This document shows positions 21,624 through 33,044 of a DNA stretch of 64,000 nt, piece by piece. Within the stretch, counting starts at the first letter, position 1, and every line of letters begins with the position of its first letter. Below the pieces are notes generated by a model that did no database searches, was not told the DNA's origin, and saw only the letters and a program-made list of their open reading frames with translations. The stretch spans positions 496,001-560,000 of the forward strand of contig JAJFPB010000013.1 of the NCBI GenBank assembly GCA_020881915.1, read 5' to 3'. This stretch comes from Paramyrothecium sp. XJ0827 (Eukaryota; Ascomycota; Sordariomycetes; Hypocreales; Stachybotryaceae). The position numbers and the translations under genes are program-made.

Positions 21624-23737
21624 ATGAAGATAGCTGTCATTGGTGGTGGGCCCTCTGGGCTTGTGACCCTCAAATATGTATTGAACGCGCATTCGCATTT
21701 GGATTGCGGCCCAGTCGAAGCTCGACTTTTTGAGAGACAGAGTCGGGTCGGCGGCACATTCGTTGCGAGAGCGTATGAAGATGCCGAGGTAGGTGTGGTC
21801 TGCGCCACGAGATGTGATCTGGACTTAATGCTGATGAACAAGTGATTAGCTCGTATCTTCAAAGCAGCTCACATCATTTTCTGACTTCAGACATGCCGGC
21901 AAGGACGACTTTCTCATCGCCGAAGCCTATGTGCAATATCTTGAAGATTACTGTTCACATTTTGCATTGTGGCCTCACATGAAATTGGGAACGCGGGTGC
22001 TGGCAGTGAGGCGGCGATACAAGGGCCATATGCAGTCATATGTCATAAGTTATTCCACCAGTGATGATGACACAGTAAAGGAGTGGGAGTGCGATGCTGT
22101 TGCCGTGTGTTCGGGAGTACATTCGGAGCCCAACATCCCCTACATCAAGGGAGCAGAGCACATACCCCTGAGAACACATTCGTCCAGCTTCAAGGCGCGC
22201 AAACACTTCGGCGTTGGGAGAACGGTCATGGTGGTCGGCACCGGTGAGACCGGCGCTGATATTGCTTATCTCGCCGTAACATCGCCTACAACTCGTGTAA
22301 TCTGGTGCCATCGGGACGGCTTCCATTTTGCACCGAAGGTATGTACAACCTTTATTCTTCTTTGTCTCGGCTGCTCAAAATACCGGACGCAAAAGATAGA
22401 CTAACAATTGGGAATCGGGAAGCGAAATCCTGGCCCAGTAATACTTCCGATCCTTGGTCGAAAACTCAATCCAGCTGAGCCTGGCATCCCTATCGACGTC
22501 AGTCGGGCCGACTTATTCGATACAACTTATGTGCACCCGAAACTTCGTAATCACACCATCCTCTGGGATTACTATCACTACTACATCAAAGCTCTCTTAT
22601 GGGTATGTTCCGGCACGACAGCGGGCATGGACCAGTGGATTGGTGGTATCAGCCCAGAGCGACACCATCCATCGAAGAGTGAGTTAAGCTCTGGAATGCG
22701 GGAGTATATTGGAGCCGATCCGCTGATCTCATAGAGCCTAGTATTCTTCAATAAGTCCATGAGAGTGTGTCCATACATCAGTAAACCCTACCGTCCAACC
22801 GTTCCGGGCTACAGGCTGTGGTGGTATGCATTGAGATCTGCTTTCGTCCAAACTGCCATACCCGATACTGGATCAAAACAGGTCGATCTGGCTCCGTGGC
22901 CTCGGGAGATCACAAAAAGTGGTGTAGTTCGGTTTGTCGATAACGGTCGTCCCGAGTACGAGCGAATGAAGGATGAGGTCGTCCGGCCAGACATACTCAT
23001 CTACGCCACGGGCTACCGGCATAAGTTCTCCTTTTTGGAGTCTGCCAACGGAGGAGGCATCGAAACCCGCTCTGTAACAGAGTTGACTGACGTTCGTGGA
23101 ATCTGGAACCGAGCGGAGCCTACACTTGGCTTCATAGGGTTTGTGCGTCCTTCATTGGGCGCTATACCGCCTCTAGCGGAGCTTCAGACCCAACTATGGA
23201 TTCTTCATCTCCTTGCGGCACACCAGCTTCCCGGAGCCTTGCGGCCAGAGGATGAGTCACACTACCGATTACTGACCAAGCCTGATGCCAGGGTAAATTA
23301 TGGTGTTGACCACGAGAGTTATGCATATCAACTTGCGCTCGACATGGGCTCGGCCCCGGGTTTCTGGGACATGCTAAAGGTAACTCACCAGATTGGCGGC
23401 TCACGAGGATGGCGGTTGCCATTCATTTGGGCACTAGGAGCTCACTTCAACACAAAATTTCGACTCGTGGGTCCATGGCGATGGGACGGCGCAGGAGACT
23501 TACTCACGTCGGACGAGTTCTGGATGACCATCACAAGACGACCACTATTTTTTGGTGAGTTCCTATAAAAGTCTCACCTTTAGTTCAATGAAGACGTCAT
23601 TAATCTGATAGAAAACAGGTCATTTCCTTGTCTCCATTTTACCAATGACGATTTTTGGACCGTTGAGTGCCCTGGTTTATATCCTCACTACTCTATCGAA
23701 TGGATTGTGGGCAGAAAAAGTCGATGGTTACCAATGA
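21624..23737 (+). CDS. Flavin-containing monooxygenase (FMO-like)
   Basis: FAD- and NADPH-dependent oxygenase, probably acting on a nitrogen, sulphur or ketone group of a small molecule. Five exons (21624-21788, 21850-22338, 22423-22678, 22742-23554 and 23619-23737) join in frame to 613 residues. The FAD Rossmann motif is GGGPSGL at residues 8-14. The NADPH motif is GTGETGAD around 173-180. The FMO-type ATGY motif is in DILIYATGYRHKF. Splicing restores AELVSSKQLTSFSDFR, a typical segment after exon 1. The last exon encodes a hydrophobic C-terminal stretch (FLVSILPMTIFGPLSAL) that may be a membrane anchor. All donors and acceptors are canonical and nothing is broken. Neighbours give no clear pathway; an MFS carrier lies 2.6 kb upstream, which is weak evidence for a shared role. 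Confidence 0.88.
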
Positions 23738-24241
23738 CCAATCCAAGTATTGCATCAAGTAGCCTCCGGGAGCAGCTTATGGATCCATTTATGCGAAGGA
23801 CAGGTTGCTAGGTCGAGGGTCGGGTATGATAGCGATGCGACACAGTAACTCGCTCCAGCTCATGCAGAACGTCTCTGTCGACAAGGAACAGGCCATGATA
23901 GTCACCAACAGAAACAAGACGATAGGATTACAGGACAATAGGCACAAGATGAAGCCATTCCTGCCGACACGGATGAAGGAGCTGCTGCCGTTGGAAGTGA
24001 AGGCCCGCAGAAAATGTGGGCTAGGAAAAGCGAGAACGACAATCTTTCATGGATAAGATTCGCTCCCACGACAACAGTATTTCGATGATTGACCCACGGA
24101 TGCACTGCTTCAGTGCTTACACTCTTTCATCCCGAGATCGAAGAGACCATCGTTTGATGCTTGGTTCGATTGCACTTGACACTGTATTATTCTACTGAAT
24201 GAGAGAGCTCTTGAGCCTGGTTTCCATAAACAATATACAAG
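23738..24241. other. Intergenic between convergent genes
   Basis: About 500 bases between the FMO stop and the stop of the minus-strand gene. A short open frame at 23805-24056 has no recognisable content. Confidence 0.35.
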
Positions 24242-25182
24242 CTAAGTCGTCAAAGCATGGTATCTGATTCGAGGGGCTTTCAGCCGGCCGGTTTCGCGTG
24301 GCCTCATGACAAATAAGAGATACACTTCGTCGGTGCACCGAAGCAGATTCAATTCGAGGCTCTGGAGGCTCCAGAGCTCATGCTGGTTGATCTGGAAACA
24401 CCATCCGTTTCGGAACTTCGAAACCAAATTAACCCGTCCCGTGAGAAGAAGCGTTGCGGGCCAAGCGTTTCCATCTTCGTAGTCACTGTAAACCAGGAGA
24501 ATGAGCTGCGGATCGGCGGACTTGAAATCCACAGCATCAATTTCCGAGCATCGATTGTGTAACCAAGTTACGAGCTCAGCGCCTAAATACCTGTTGGGTG
24601 GAGTTGTTTTGTCGCCTCCAGCAAACCGAAGAAGTTGATAAGCGGCGAGGGCCTCATTGTCGGTGTCAGGAGGCAGCTCTTCTGTATCGCCCCACAGCCA
24701 TTGTATCACACAGCCAGGCCATGGGTCACCTGAATCTTCCTCCTCTGCCAGCGCCCACAGGTAGGTCTGGAAGTTACCACGAGTGGTAAAATTGGATTTC
24801 TGGGCGAGATTAGTCCGAGGCTCTAAAAACTTAAATGCCAAATGAAATCTTCGATTACCTGGAATAGTCTTTTTAGTTCGTGCTTTTGCTCATCGGATAA
24901 ATCAGTCCCTGAATTGTTACCACCGTCCGGGCGGCCGCGATGATATGCAGTGTGGGTAGTTGCATGGTCGTTGATATCTTCGACACATCCCGTGTGTTCA
25001 GTGCCTAAACACTCGAATTCTCCATCATCCGTAGTAACCCCACCATCCGTGAAGTTCGTATCTTCAGTGATTATAGACACAAAATCATCATCATCCGAAT
25101 GCGACGGATGACTGGGGCCAGGGCGACGAATGACCAATGAAACCCAATCCCACTCTTCTTCCCTTGAGTTTTCAAATTTCAT
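24242..25182 (-). CDS. Hypothetical acidic protein, interrupted by one apparent frameshift
   Basis: Two overlapping minus-strand frames (25182-24823 and 24841-24242) read as one protein of about 315 residues. The first ~110 residues are acidic and polar, followed by a helix (LSDEQKHELKRLFQVIEDF). The second part is globular, with tryptophan-rich stretches (WPGCVIQWLWGD and LVTWLHNRCSEIDAVDF). The switch falls at a run of five T near 24827. One extra T would give HLSFLEPRTN and join the frames without loss. No family recognised. The frame break may be an assembly error or a real mutation; see the findings. Confidence 0.5.
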
Positions 25183-25631
25183 TCTCTATGTTCGCCAAGT
25201 GATTCCATCAACTCCTGTGATGGTAAGGTGAAGAGCCCAACATAGAAATGGGGGTCTGGTCCGAGCTTCCTTGCTCCACTGCGACGTTCTTGTCTTGTGA
25301 GCATCAGGTGCAGGTACGATACCGGTATGTGACGCCGTACTAGTTAAATAGTAGAAGTGAGTTCACATGATCTAAAAAGGCTAGTGAGGCTCCACCCAGG
25401 AGCGACAATGATGAGACTACGATGGGGGACGACGCAACAACCCCTACTAAAGGTTTAGTGCCGGACACTCAGCGTGGGTCAGCCCATCAATGTATACTGC
25501 GCGATGTGGTGGATAATCGTAAGCTCCGCCTCGTGCCCTCCTGGTGGATCGTCATCTCAACGGGGCACGAAACGTTCACCTGGAGATGCTCCATCTGCTT
25601 TGCAGTACTGTAGTGCCTCTAGCATTCCACT
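25183..25631. other. Intergenic before repeat copy A
   Basis: Upstream side of the minus-strand gene ending at 25182. The words near 25455-25620 (TAGTGCC..., CACCTGGAGATGC, ATTCCACTT) resemble parts of the dispersed repeat family, so this stretch probably holds another decayed copy. Confidence 0.4.
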
Positions 25632-26503
25632 TGCATTCAGCGGCACAGCATACGGTCGCCCTTTCCGTTGTCAAGAGAGCGGAACAGCGTTGGAAACAAC
25701 GTGGAGTTGCGGGCGTATCTCTACCTCGCAATCCGAAATCACGTTGGTCTCCACCACAAAGACAGAACAGGTCTGAAGCCAGGACGTCATGTATGGCCGC
25801 ATGCACGACCGTTTCATTGCCTTACCCGCAAACGCCTTGGCAGAAGGGGTTGCCTAATCGACTGCTAACCCTATTCGTCTCATCTCCCGTTCCTTCCAGC
25901 TCATGCGATCCATCTTGGTTGGTCGCGAGCATGCGGGATGTCATCTCATGCCGAGTTCGCACCATGCGTCAAGATCCACGAAGACTCCACCCAGCCACGC
26001 TACCGCCGCGGACGCCGGATGCAATAAATTAATCATTGCAAGCGCCGGAAGCCGTCCGCGCCGCTCAAGACACTAATGTATGAAAACAACGACGAGCGAT
26101 TTGTCGTCATGTAATACCGGTACCACCGACTTGGCGGGGGTGAAGTGTCTAGTGCCAACGGTGAATTGCATTCTCCAAAGCAAGGACCTGGGTGGTGCCC
26201 CATCAACCTTGCAGTAGTGCCTTCGGGATTCCACTTTCAACAAGGGGATTGCATTCTACATGCATCATGTGATATCCCGTTTATCGACAACAGGGGACCT
26301 CGAAGCTAGGAGGTGATCTATCTTTATCCTCTGAACATGATTCATTGTTACTCATCGCCACACTGCCCGTGATGTTGATAGCGTGCTAACTGCTGGCCCC
26401 ATATGGTCGTGCATGACTCGACGTTCGATGTGCTCCCCCAACCAAGGCAGGAAGTGGCTGGTCCTGGATTTCTACCTCGTATCCCCTACCCACCCGGTGC
26501 GTC
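25632..26503 (+). repeat. Dispersed repeat, copy A (about 0.87 kb)
   Basis: Nearly the same sequence appears inverted at 35666-36576. Shared landmarks in order are the CATACGGTCGCC stretch, CTCATGCGATCCATCTTGG, GACGCCGGATGCAATAAA, AACAACGACGAGCGATTTGT, CTAGTGCCAACGGTGA, GGGATTCCACTTTCAAC, the CATCATGTGATATCCCG block, and the final TACCTCGTATCCCCTACCCA. By eye most positions agree. I see no coding potential shared in a convincing frame and no terminal repeats, so it may be a decayed transposon or a non-autonomous element. Confidence 0.85.
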
Positions 26504-27547
26504 TTCTAGGTCTTCTTGGTCCAGTTTGCCATGTCGAATTCTCATATCCAAGCTTCGCCTGGAATTCCCCACCAATCGGGCCGAGTAGCGAGTTCCCCTA
26601 GCTCCCCCGGTCGTGATCACACCCACTAGGGAAGTTGAGCTAGGAGTTGTGTTCCAGAGCTCGACGATAACGAGGCCGGGACGACGCGCCGCCTGCTCCC
26701 AGTGGAAGACAGGGCTCGCTTCGCAGTGGCAATGGCTAGCCTCCCCACACGGCTCGAGTAACATCCTCATCATGAACGGGCAAAGGTTGGAAAGACTGGC
26801 AGGCTACTGTAATAAATCACTTCTTCCAGTAGCTGGGGGTCGTAGATACCGGATAAATTGGCTCCACTACCCTGGAGACAACGAGGCAAGTCCCGTATGA
26901 TTACACCGGCTCGCTCTGGTCATCGACTGAAGGTTACGCTACTTACCTCTGCTACTCTGTCTCTTCAAAGACACCACACCTACATACCTAATTTGTCAGT
27001 GTGTTAGGAATCATTAGATCGAACCGAAATCTGGGCCTGATGAAAAGAAGTTGTAAAATTCGTGCCTGCGATGCTGAGAGGAAGCTAAACACCCTACAAT
27101 ATGTACAAGAATCCGATATAATGTCTAAAATAGCACTAAGGGCTCTAGGGTAGCTCAGCAGAGTGTATTTCCTGTCCGCCCGATCACACTACAACACAGC
27201 TTGTAAAACCCGTGATGCTCACAATACCCAGTCGAGGAGCAAGGTTCCTCATTATCTGCCAGGGAACCAGGCCTGCATTTACATGAGCGTGAACGTTCGT
27301 TGAGCTATTTCACAAAAGGGTTACCGAGACCGCAAATGCTGCCATACTGCAAACAACGTTCACTGTACCTGCCGGATGTGAGTTCAGTCTTTATGTCAGC
27401 GAAGATACCACCGTTCCATAAAGATCTCAAATCCAATACATAACCCCGTGTTGTTATCTCAAAATCCTGCTTCCGCGGCTTGTTGATCTATTCAAAGTCT
27501 TTCAATTCATCCCAAGCTCATACATACCAAATTTTGACTTCGCCCAT
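26504..27547. other. Intergenic before the histone H2B-like gene
   Basis: No gene recognised in about 1 kb. The frame at 26613-26900 has no known domain. Confidence 0.3.
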
Positions 27548-28005
27548 ATGGATCCAGAGACGTCACAGAAGAAAGTCACCTCTGATGCCCCAATTGGCAA
27601 GAAGAAACGATCGAGAGCTAGGAGAGAAACTTATAGCACTTACGTCTACAAGGGTCGTTCGACAAAAATTGTTTTGCATATAAATTTCTCTAACATAAAG
27701 TCAATACAGTCCTCAAAACCGTCCACCCTAACACTGGAATCTCCGCGAAAGCCATGTCTATCATCAACTCTTTTATCCAAGGTATGCTTTTGTTCCAAGA
27801 CTAAATGGAGATATGGGCTAAAATCATTGCATACATGTTTGAGCAAATTGCGTCCGAAGCCTCCAAACTTGCTGCGTACAACAAGAAGTCCACCATTACA
27901 CCCCGCGAGATCAAGACCTCCGTTCTCCTGATACTTCCTGGAGAACTTGCCAAACACGCTGTGTCTGAGGGAACCAAGGCCGTCACCAAGTACTACCGCG
28001 CCTGA
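27548..28005 (+). pseudogene. Divergent histone H2B, short tail, splice acceptor lost
   Basis: Core histone H2B homologue. Exon 1 (27548-27653) and exon 2 (27710-27781) join cleanly and encode a basic tail, then RRETYSTYVYKVLKTVHPNT and GISAKAMSIINSFIQ, corresponding to helix 1 and the start of helix 2. The third exon reads [20 protein letters not shown], then [20 protein letters not shown] and a YYRA end, a complete C-terminal histone fold. The N-terminal tail is about 20 residues shorter than in ordinary fungal H2B. The second intron (donor GTATGC at 27782) has no AG that restores the frame. The expected acceptor position reads CAT just before ACATGTTTGAG, near 27834, and the upstream AGs lead to stops. 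So it is a recently broken copy, or it uses a non-AG acceptor. Conservation of the fold implies it was functional until recently. Confidence 0.8.
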
Positions 28006-29424
28006 TGCGAAATAGAATTTTTCAAGCGGCTTCCCTATCTAGAGCCTCTCAAGATTAATCTGAGAACATACTTCCATCTGTTTCCGGCTCTCGCTCCTTT
28101 TACCTTTCATTCCCACAATATCGTGCTCCCTTGGACTCATACTGTTCTATTTGGCAAAAAAAAAACACTCTAGGCTTTTTCTCTGGGATGAAAACTTGGA
28201 GCGATGCAGCTGGTCCACATCATGATTTAGATTCTCAACGTCGATCTGCTTCTCTGATTATAACACCCCTGAGGCCCTATTGCCACAGTCCGACGCAAGC
28301 CTTGTTCTTGGTATTTCTGTCACAAGATATCATCTATCAACCGCACAACCGTGGAAAGTCTTAAATCGATTGCACCATTTCAAAAGCTTAACACACAGCG
28401 GCACATCGAGAAACGGTAATGCAGTACTCGTCTTCGGATTTTGGATTGACCCATGCATTGTGCACGAGTTCCACGTGGCTCTCCCACTGCACCTCAACGG
28501 CTTGTATGTTTGTTCCAATCATAACGAGCAGCTAGAACCCGGATGAACTCCTCGATAGTGTTTGACCGGAATACAGCTTTGCGATAGGCCGCACGCAACG
28601 CCTCTTGCCCGAGTTGCCTGCTGACGGCCAGTGTAGCACTGGGTGAAATCAATCCACCCAATGAATCCGCGCCTTTTCCCTCGAGGGCTGTTTTCAGGCA
28701 GTGCGCAGCATGAAAATTCTAGCTCGCGTGGTACAAGCGAAGCACCAATTGCTTACTTACTCACGTACTTACTCACGTACAAAGCGCGTACATTGTGTAC
28801 AGCGTGTCATCTCAGTCCTCGCTTCCGCAAAGAGGGAAAAAGGTGGCAGCTGGATCGCTAATACCTCGGTGCTGAATAACTCGCAATACGCGAAACATCC
28901 ATTCACTTAGCGCACTTGCATTTTTGCTCCGCAACCAGTGCTACATCACACTCAGGATCGCAAGCAGTTTTTGATCCTTGCCCCGCGGCATCCGGATCGG
29001 TGAATGTAGTCCAACCGCGGGGAGGCCGCCAAAGATTCGCTGCTAACAAGATGTCTGGTAGAAGTGTGGGTATCGGCCTCTAGTCTCTAATCGTGATGCG
29101 TCATTTTCTGCCCAGCATGGCCTACCGAATTCTCATGATTAGCAAGTAGGATTACGCCTAGTGCGTAGTGGGCCAGACGCTACTGGGGAGGATTGCAGCC
29201 CGGCCCAATTAGGACGTAAGGTTCCTAAAAGAATCCACATCAAAGGTTCACTTTTTCTAATCTCCTAGGTTTACACTCACAAGTACCTCAGGCATGATTG
29301 TCGTCCGCAGCGTTCTGGTAATATCTCATAATCGATCATGAAGTGGTCGGATCCTCGGCGCTCGATTAAAAACCTGTAAATTGATCACTTCCTAGGCCGG
29401 AGGCTCCATTGTCTTCCAAGAGGG
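28006..29424. other. Intergenic, nothing recognised
   Basis: About 1.4 kb downstream of the H2B copy. It holds a short tandem (ACTTACTCACGT twice near 28757) and no supported gene. Confidence 0.35.
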
Positions 29425-29575
29425 CCGTCACATGATGTGAACAATATGCCACCACCCTGTTAAGGTTGAAATGGGGGAGGCGCTACTGAAAGGTCAAGGT
29501 GCTGAGGTGGATACTCTCCGTCTTTAAGCGAGAAGACGATCCACCACGTGCACTAGACATCTCACAACTGCGGCA
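29425..29575 (-). repeat. Dispersed repeat relic
   Basis: Degenerate minus-orientation copy of the family of copies A and B. In order it shares CACATGATG, the CTGTT...GAA block, CTACTG.AAGG, and CACTAGACATCTCAC with the corresponding part of copy B (35930-36030). Confidence 0.6.
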
Positions 29576-29941
29576 GTTCACGTTCACCGGTACAGTAGTG
29601 CAATCGCTGGAGCGGCCGGTCCATGGCCTTGTTATGCCCCGGTCGAGGCTCGGCTACTCAGATCATGAGATCTGTGAAGTGTTACCAATAATAATGCAAG
29701 CGGCTACCTATCAAAACAATCAAACTCCTTACGACCAGTTGGTTAGGCTATTGACAAGATCTTGTCTTCCAGGGTGTATAGAGTACCGGGACCGGTGCCC
29801 GATGAAATCAAAAATACCAAAAAGGAGTATTCTGTTCTTTGAGTTTTGATCGCTCAAGCGTTTGAATGTGCAAAAGCTGATGCATAAGAGGGAAACTTCT
29901 GGAATACTCATAATAATAGTATATTACTAAACATACAAACG

Positions 29942-30466
29942 TCAATCCGTTGACGTAGCAGAAGTCGTTTTTTGTTGCTCTCGCCATTCCCTGAACGCCT
30001 TCTTGAATGCATCATTGCCCGCCTCCACATCCACCCACGAGGTGTGCCATGACACTTTTTCCTGCAATCTTTCCTCTTTCCACCTGAACTCGCCAAGCTC
30101 TTTTTTAATAGAGCAGGTCTTCCCTTTCATTTTACAAGAACAAAAATCGGGACATGCGCCAGCATCCACAAATTCGTCAGCCCACTTCACTTCACCCTGG
30201 TATCTTCCCGATTTCCATCTAAACCTCAGTATTTTGTCGACAAACCAGGTTTTGCCGTCTTCACAGGGGCAGCAAGCGGAGTAGTCGCTGAACGCTACAG
30301 ACAATTAATATCAATCCCATTACCGCAATGCAAACTTACTTTTCTCCATAACAGCCACAGGGGCTCGTGCTTCGAAGGTCATGGGCTCTATACTCCCATT
30401 CATCCAATACGGCTTTGCCATTTGAGACTCTGGAGCCAAGTTACGGTCAGGAAATTCGACTGCCAT
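29942..30466 (-). CDS. Protein with two chromo-like repeats (159 aa)
   Basis: Two exons on the minus strand, 30466-30340 and 30294-29942, joined through GTAAGT and TGTAG, encode 159 residues. An alternative ATG six codons upstream (30484) is possible. After an N-terminal segment of about 45 residues the protein has two related units of the form FRWK-x6-V-x-W-x5-VD. The first is VDKILRFRWKSGRYQGEVKW, the second KKELGEFRWKEERLQEKVSW. Each is preceded by a short cysteine group (CCPC and CPDFCSCK). The first unit matches the start of chromodomains, which usually bind methylated histone tails. A short charged helix closes the protein. The chromo assignment is by eye and should be treated as tentative. 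The neighbours, a histone H2B copy and a BRCT protein, also concern chromatin. Confidence 0.5.
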
Positions 30467-30484
30467 ACTCGTCAACACCTGCAT

Positions 30485-33044
30485 CTGAGATTTTTGAGGT
30501 GTTCGGCGTTATGAAATCGCATAGGTTGGCTTATCGCGAAAATAATTGTATCTGCATACGTGATGATTGTAATCCGGTGATGTTGGAGCGCATTTCGAGC
30601 TCGCAATAACGGGGTAAATATAATAAATCTCCTAATGAGGGTACCTAGAATCTGCGTCGTGAAAGATCCACCAAGTCCCACCGCGTGGTGGCATTGTGAT
30701 CATGTACCAAACATAGGCTACTCCAATGTAGATGCGATTTGCGGACCCGACAAGGCTGTACCCTGCTTAGAACCTTGTAAGAGCTCTTAGGGCCGTCAAT
30801 CATCACAGTGGTCACCTTTACGGGGTAGCAAATGGAGTGATCTTAGTAGAATCGACTCACGGCGGCTAGGAAGTCACGCAGCACCGGCTTTGAGAAGTCA
30901 CATCAGTTTGGCGCGCTGCATCACATTGTCAGGTGGGTCGGATGAGAATCAGGGGGGAAATATCGCACCGCAAGGCCCGTGAACCATGTCCCTCACTTGC
31001 AGTGGATCGTACGGGTGGAAGTTAATGCGGGCGCAGGTGTATGATAAGGAAAAATGAGTAAAACGCGTGATCCCAGCACCATGTACGACCCAGATCAGAA
31101 TTAAGCCTGGCTCGAAAGGCCTCCAGCCAATATTGCTCGTCGTGTATTCAAAGGCTTCCATCATGAATGTTTATGTAGGAGTCTTGGCCATGGCTCGTGC
31201 CAAATAGGTCACTGTAAAGAGCAAATATACGATTTAATGGCCGGCCCCGAGCATTACCGGTACCACGAGCAGACATTTTCTCAATTTACGGCTTTAGGGG
31301 TCTCTGTCCTCTAACTGAACTTGATTCGGCGTGACTCCTACTATGCCGTGGCATCGCCTTTAGTGAATATGAAGAGAAAAAAAAAAACCCACGCGATGCC
31401 TGCCTCCTCTCGATCAATCCAACTTGCTTCACCTTCATAGTCCTCATAGCTCGTCCGTTCTCTCTCCGCACCCAAATGTCATGTTTGGAGCGATAGGCTC
31501 AAGTCCCACCCTGATCCTTGAAGCCGCAAACTATACTCAAAGTTGGATGAGTAGAGCGCGTTATAGTCTTGCTGATACGTACGCATGCCTGGTCCGAGAA
31601 ATGTTTTGATGTTGATTGGACAGGTCTAGCCATCTCCTGAGCTTCAACTGTAGATAAAATATAGCTCGGTGGACCTTTCGCCTCAGTGTGACTGTACGGA
31701 TTCTGACCATTCTTGAGATATACCAAGCCTTAACTTAAGGGCCAGCATGGTGATCAAGGAGAAGATTGTACTTTTATATTCTTGTCCAGTCGAGCTACGG
31801 TCGAGTGCAGGCATCAATGCTCTCTATTGCACAGCATTCTTTTCGAGCTGGTGGGAGCTATTTTGGCCCTATCAATTTGCAAATAGCAAATGGCGCGCTA
31901 AATATAAGATTAATGCAGCACTAAACGTCTTTGTATTAATATTCCAGCTTGATTGGAAGAATCTATTGTAGAAGGATTGACAATTATTTGCTCCAAGCCC
32001 TCATTTTTGGCCCTTTCTATTCATCCAGAATCACATCATAGGTCAAGTAAAATACATGATGACCTTCCGAGAGTACAGCGCTAACGCGTATACCAGAGTT
32101 TGGGACATTTATCGATACTAAATAGAATCAAGGCGGCGAGTTAGTGGGTGATGTAAAAAAACGAGGTCCAAGACGGTTTCATTATTGGATAGGTTTTCTC
32201 TTGTGGTTTGAGTGTAGAATACGTAGCAGGATCGACTATAAGATAGTTGGCGCTTCCCTGACATGCTGTATTCCAAGGCCAAGACCGTTAGAATATGCCG
32301 CACTTTTATACGGTCGTACTGGGACAGAGGTATCATCGCACTATGTCCAATCTTGGGTCGATGATATTTGTATGTATAGAGGCCTTCAAACAACGTGGTT
32401 TCTCCAACAGAGCCAAGTCTGAAAAGCTTTAGTAATGCATCGTACAATCGGCCAGGACAAATCGCGGGCATGAGAGTTAAGGCCCCAACACGTAGAGTTT
32501 TAAGGAATGATAGTTGTAGGCTAGGCATATGTAACATAAAATTTTAATTTTCACATTATCTAGAACGCCTCGTACTATACACATCGTCTCGTTTCTAAGG
32601 AGGATCTCTAGTTGTAAAGAAACAGGATTAGCCGGCCGGAGGGCCAATGTAAACAAGCACAGTACTTGATAATAGAGCTATGTGAGTGCATAAAGTATGC
32701 ACTACTAGGCTTCCACTCTACGCGGTACACGATTTTTGGCAAGGCACAAAATTCACTGCGCCATGAAGATCAAGGTGTGTAGTTGACAGAGCCTGCTCCT
32801 CCTATTCTTACTTGTCAGGTACAGTAGCCGTTAGGCTATCTGATGCGCAAAAGTGGAGTGTTGCACAAGATATTATGATATCCTGACGCTCATTGCACCC
32901 GCCCTGCTATAACGGCCCCTCAACGTCCGGACGTCAGTTGCAAATACGTCAATGGAAGATCAGAGCACGACTCGGGTAGAATTATTTATAATCCGCTATA
33001 TGTTTCGCGAACCCGATACTCTTATGTCTTAGTATCTATTCGAA
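30485..33044. other. Long gene-poor, partly AT-rich stretch
   Basis: About 2.5 kb. The only open frame of any length is on the minus strand at 32537-32118 (139 codons from an ATG, including GRLYDALLKLFRLGSVGETT). It has no recognisable family and I do not call it a gene with confidence. AT content rises after 31.7 kb, and a ten-base A run lies near 31378. Confidence 0.3.

Noticed and set aside
25668..25868. Parallel open frames in repeat copies A and B that look conserved
   Set aside because: Similarity follows the DNA repeat and extends equally over stops and other frames; no selection for protein is evident.
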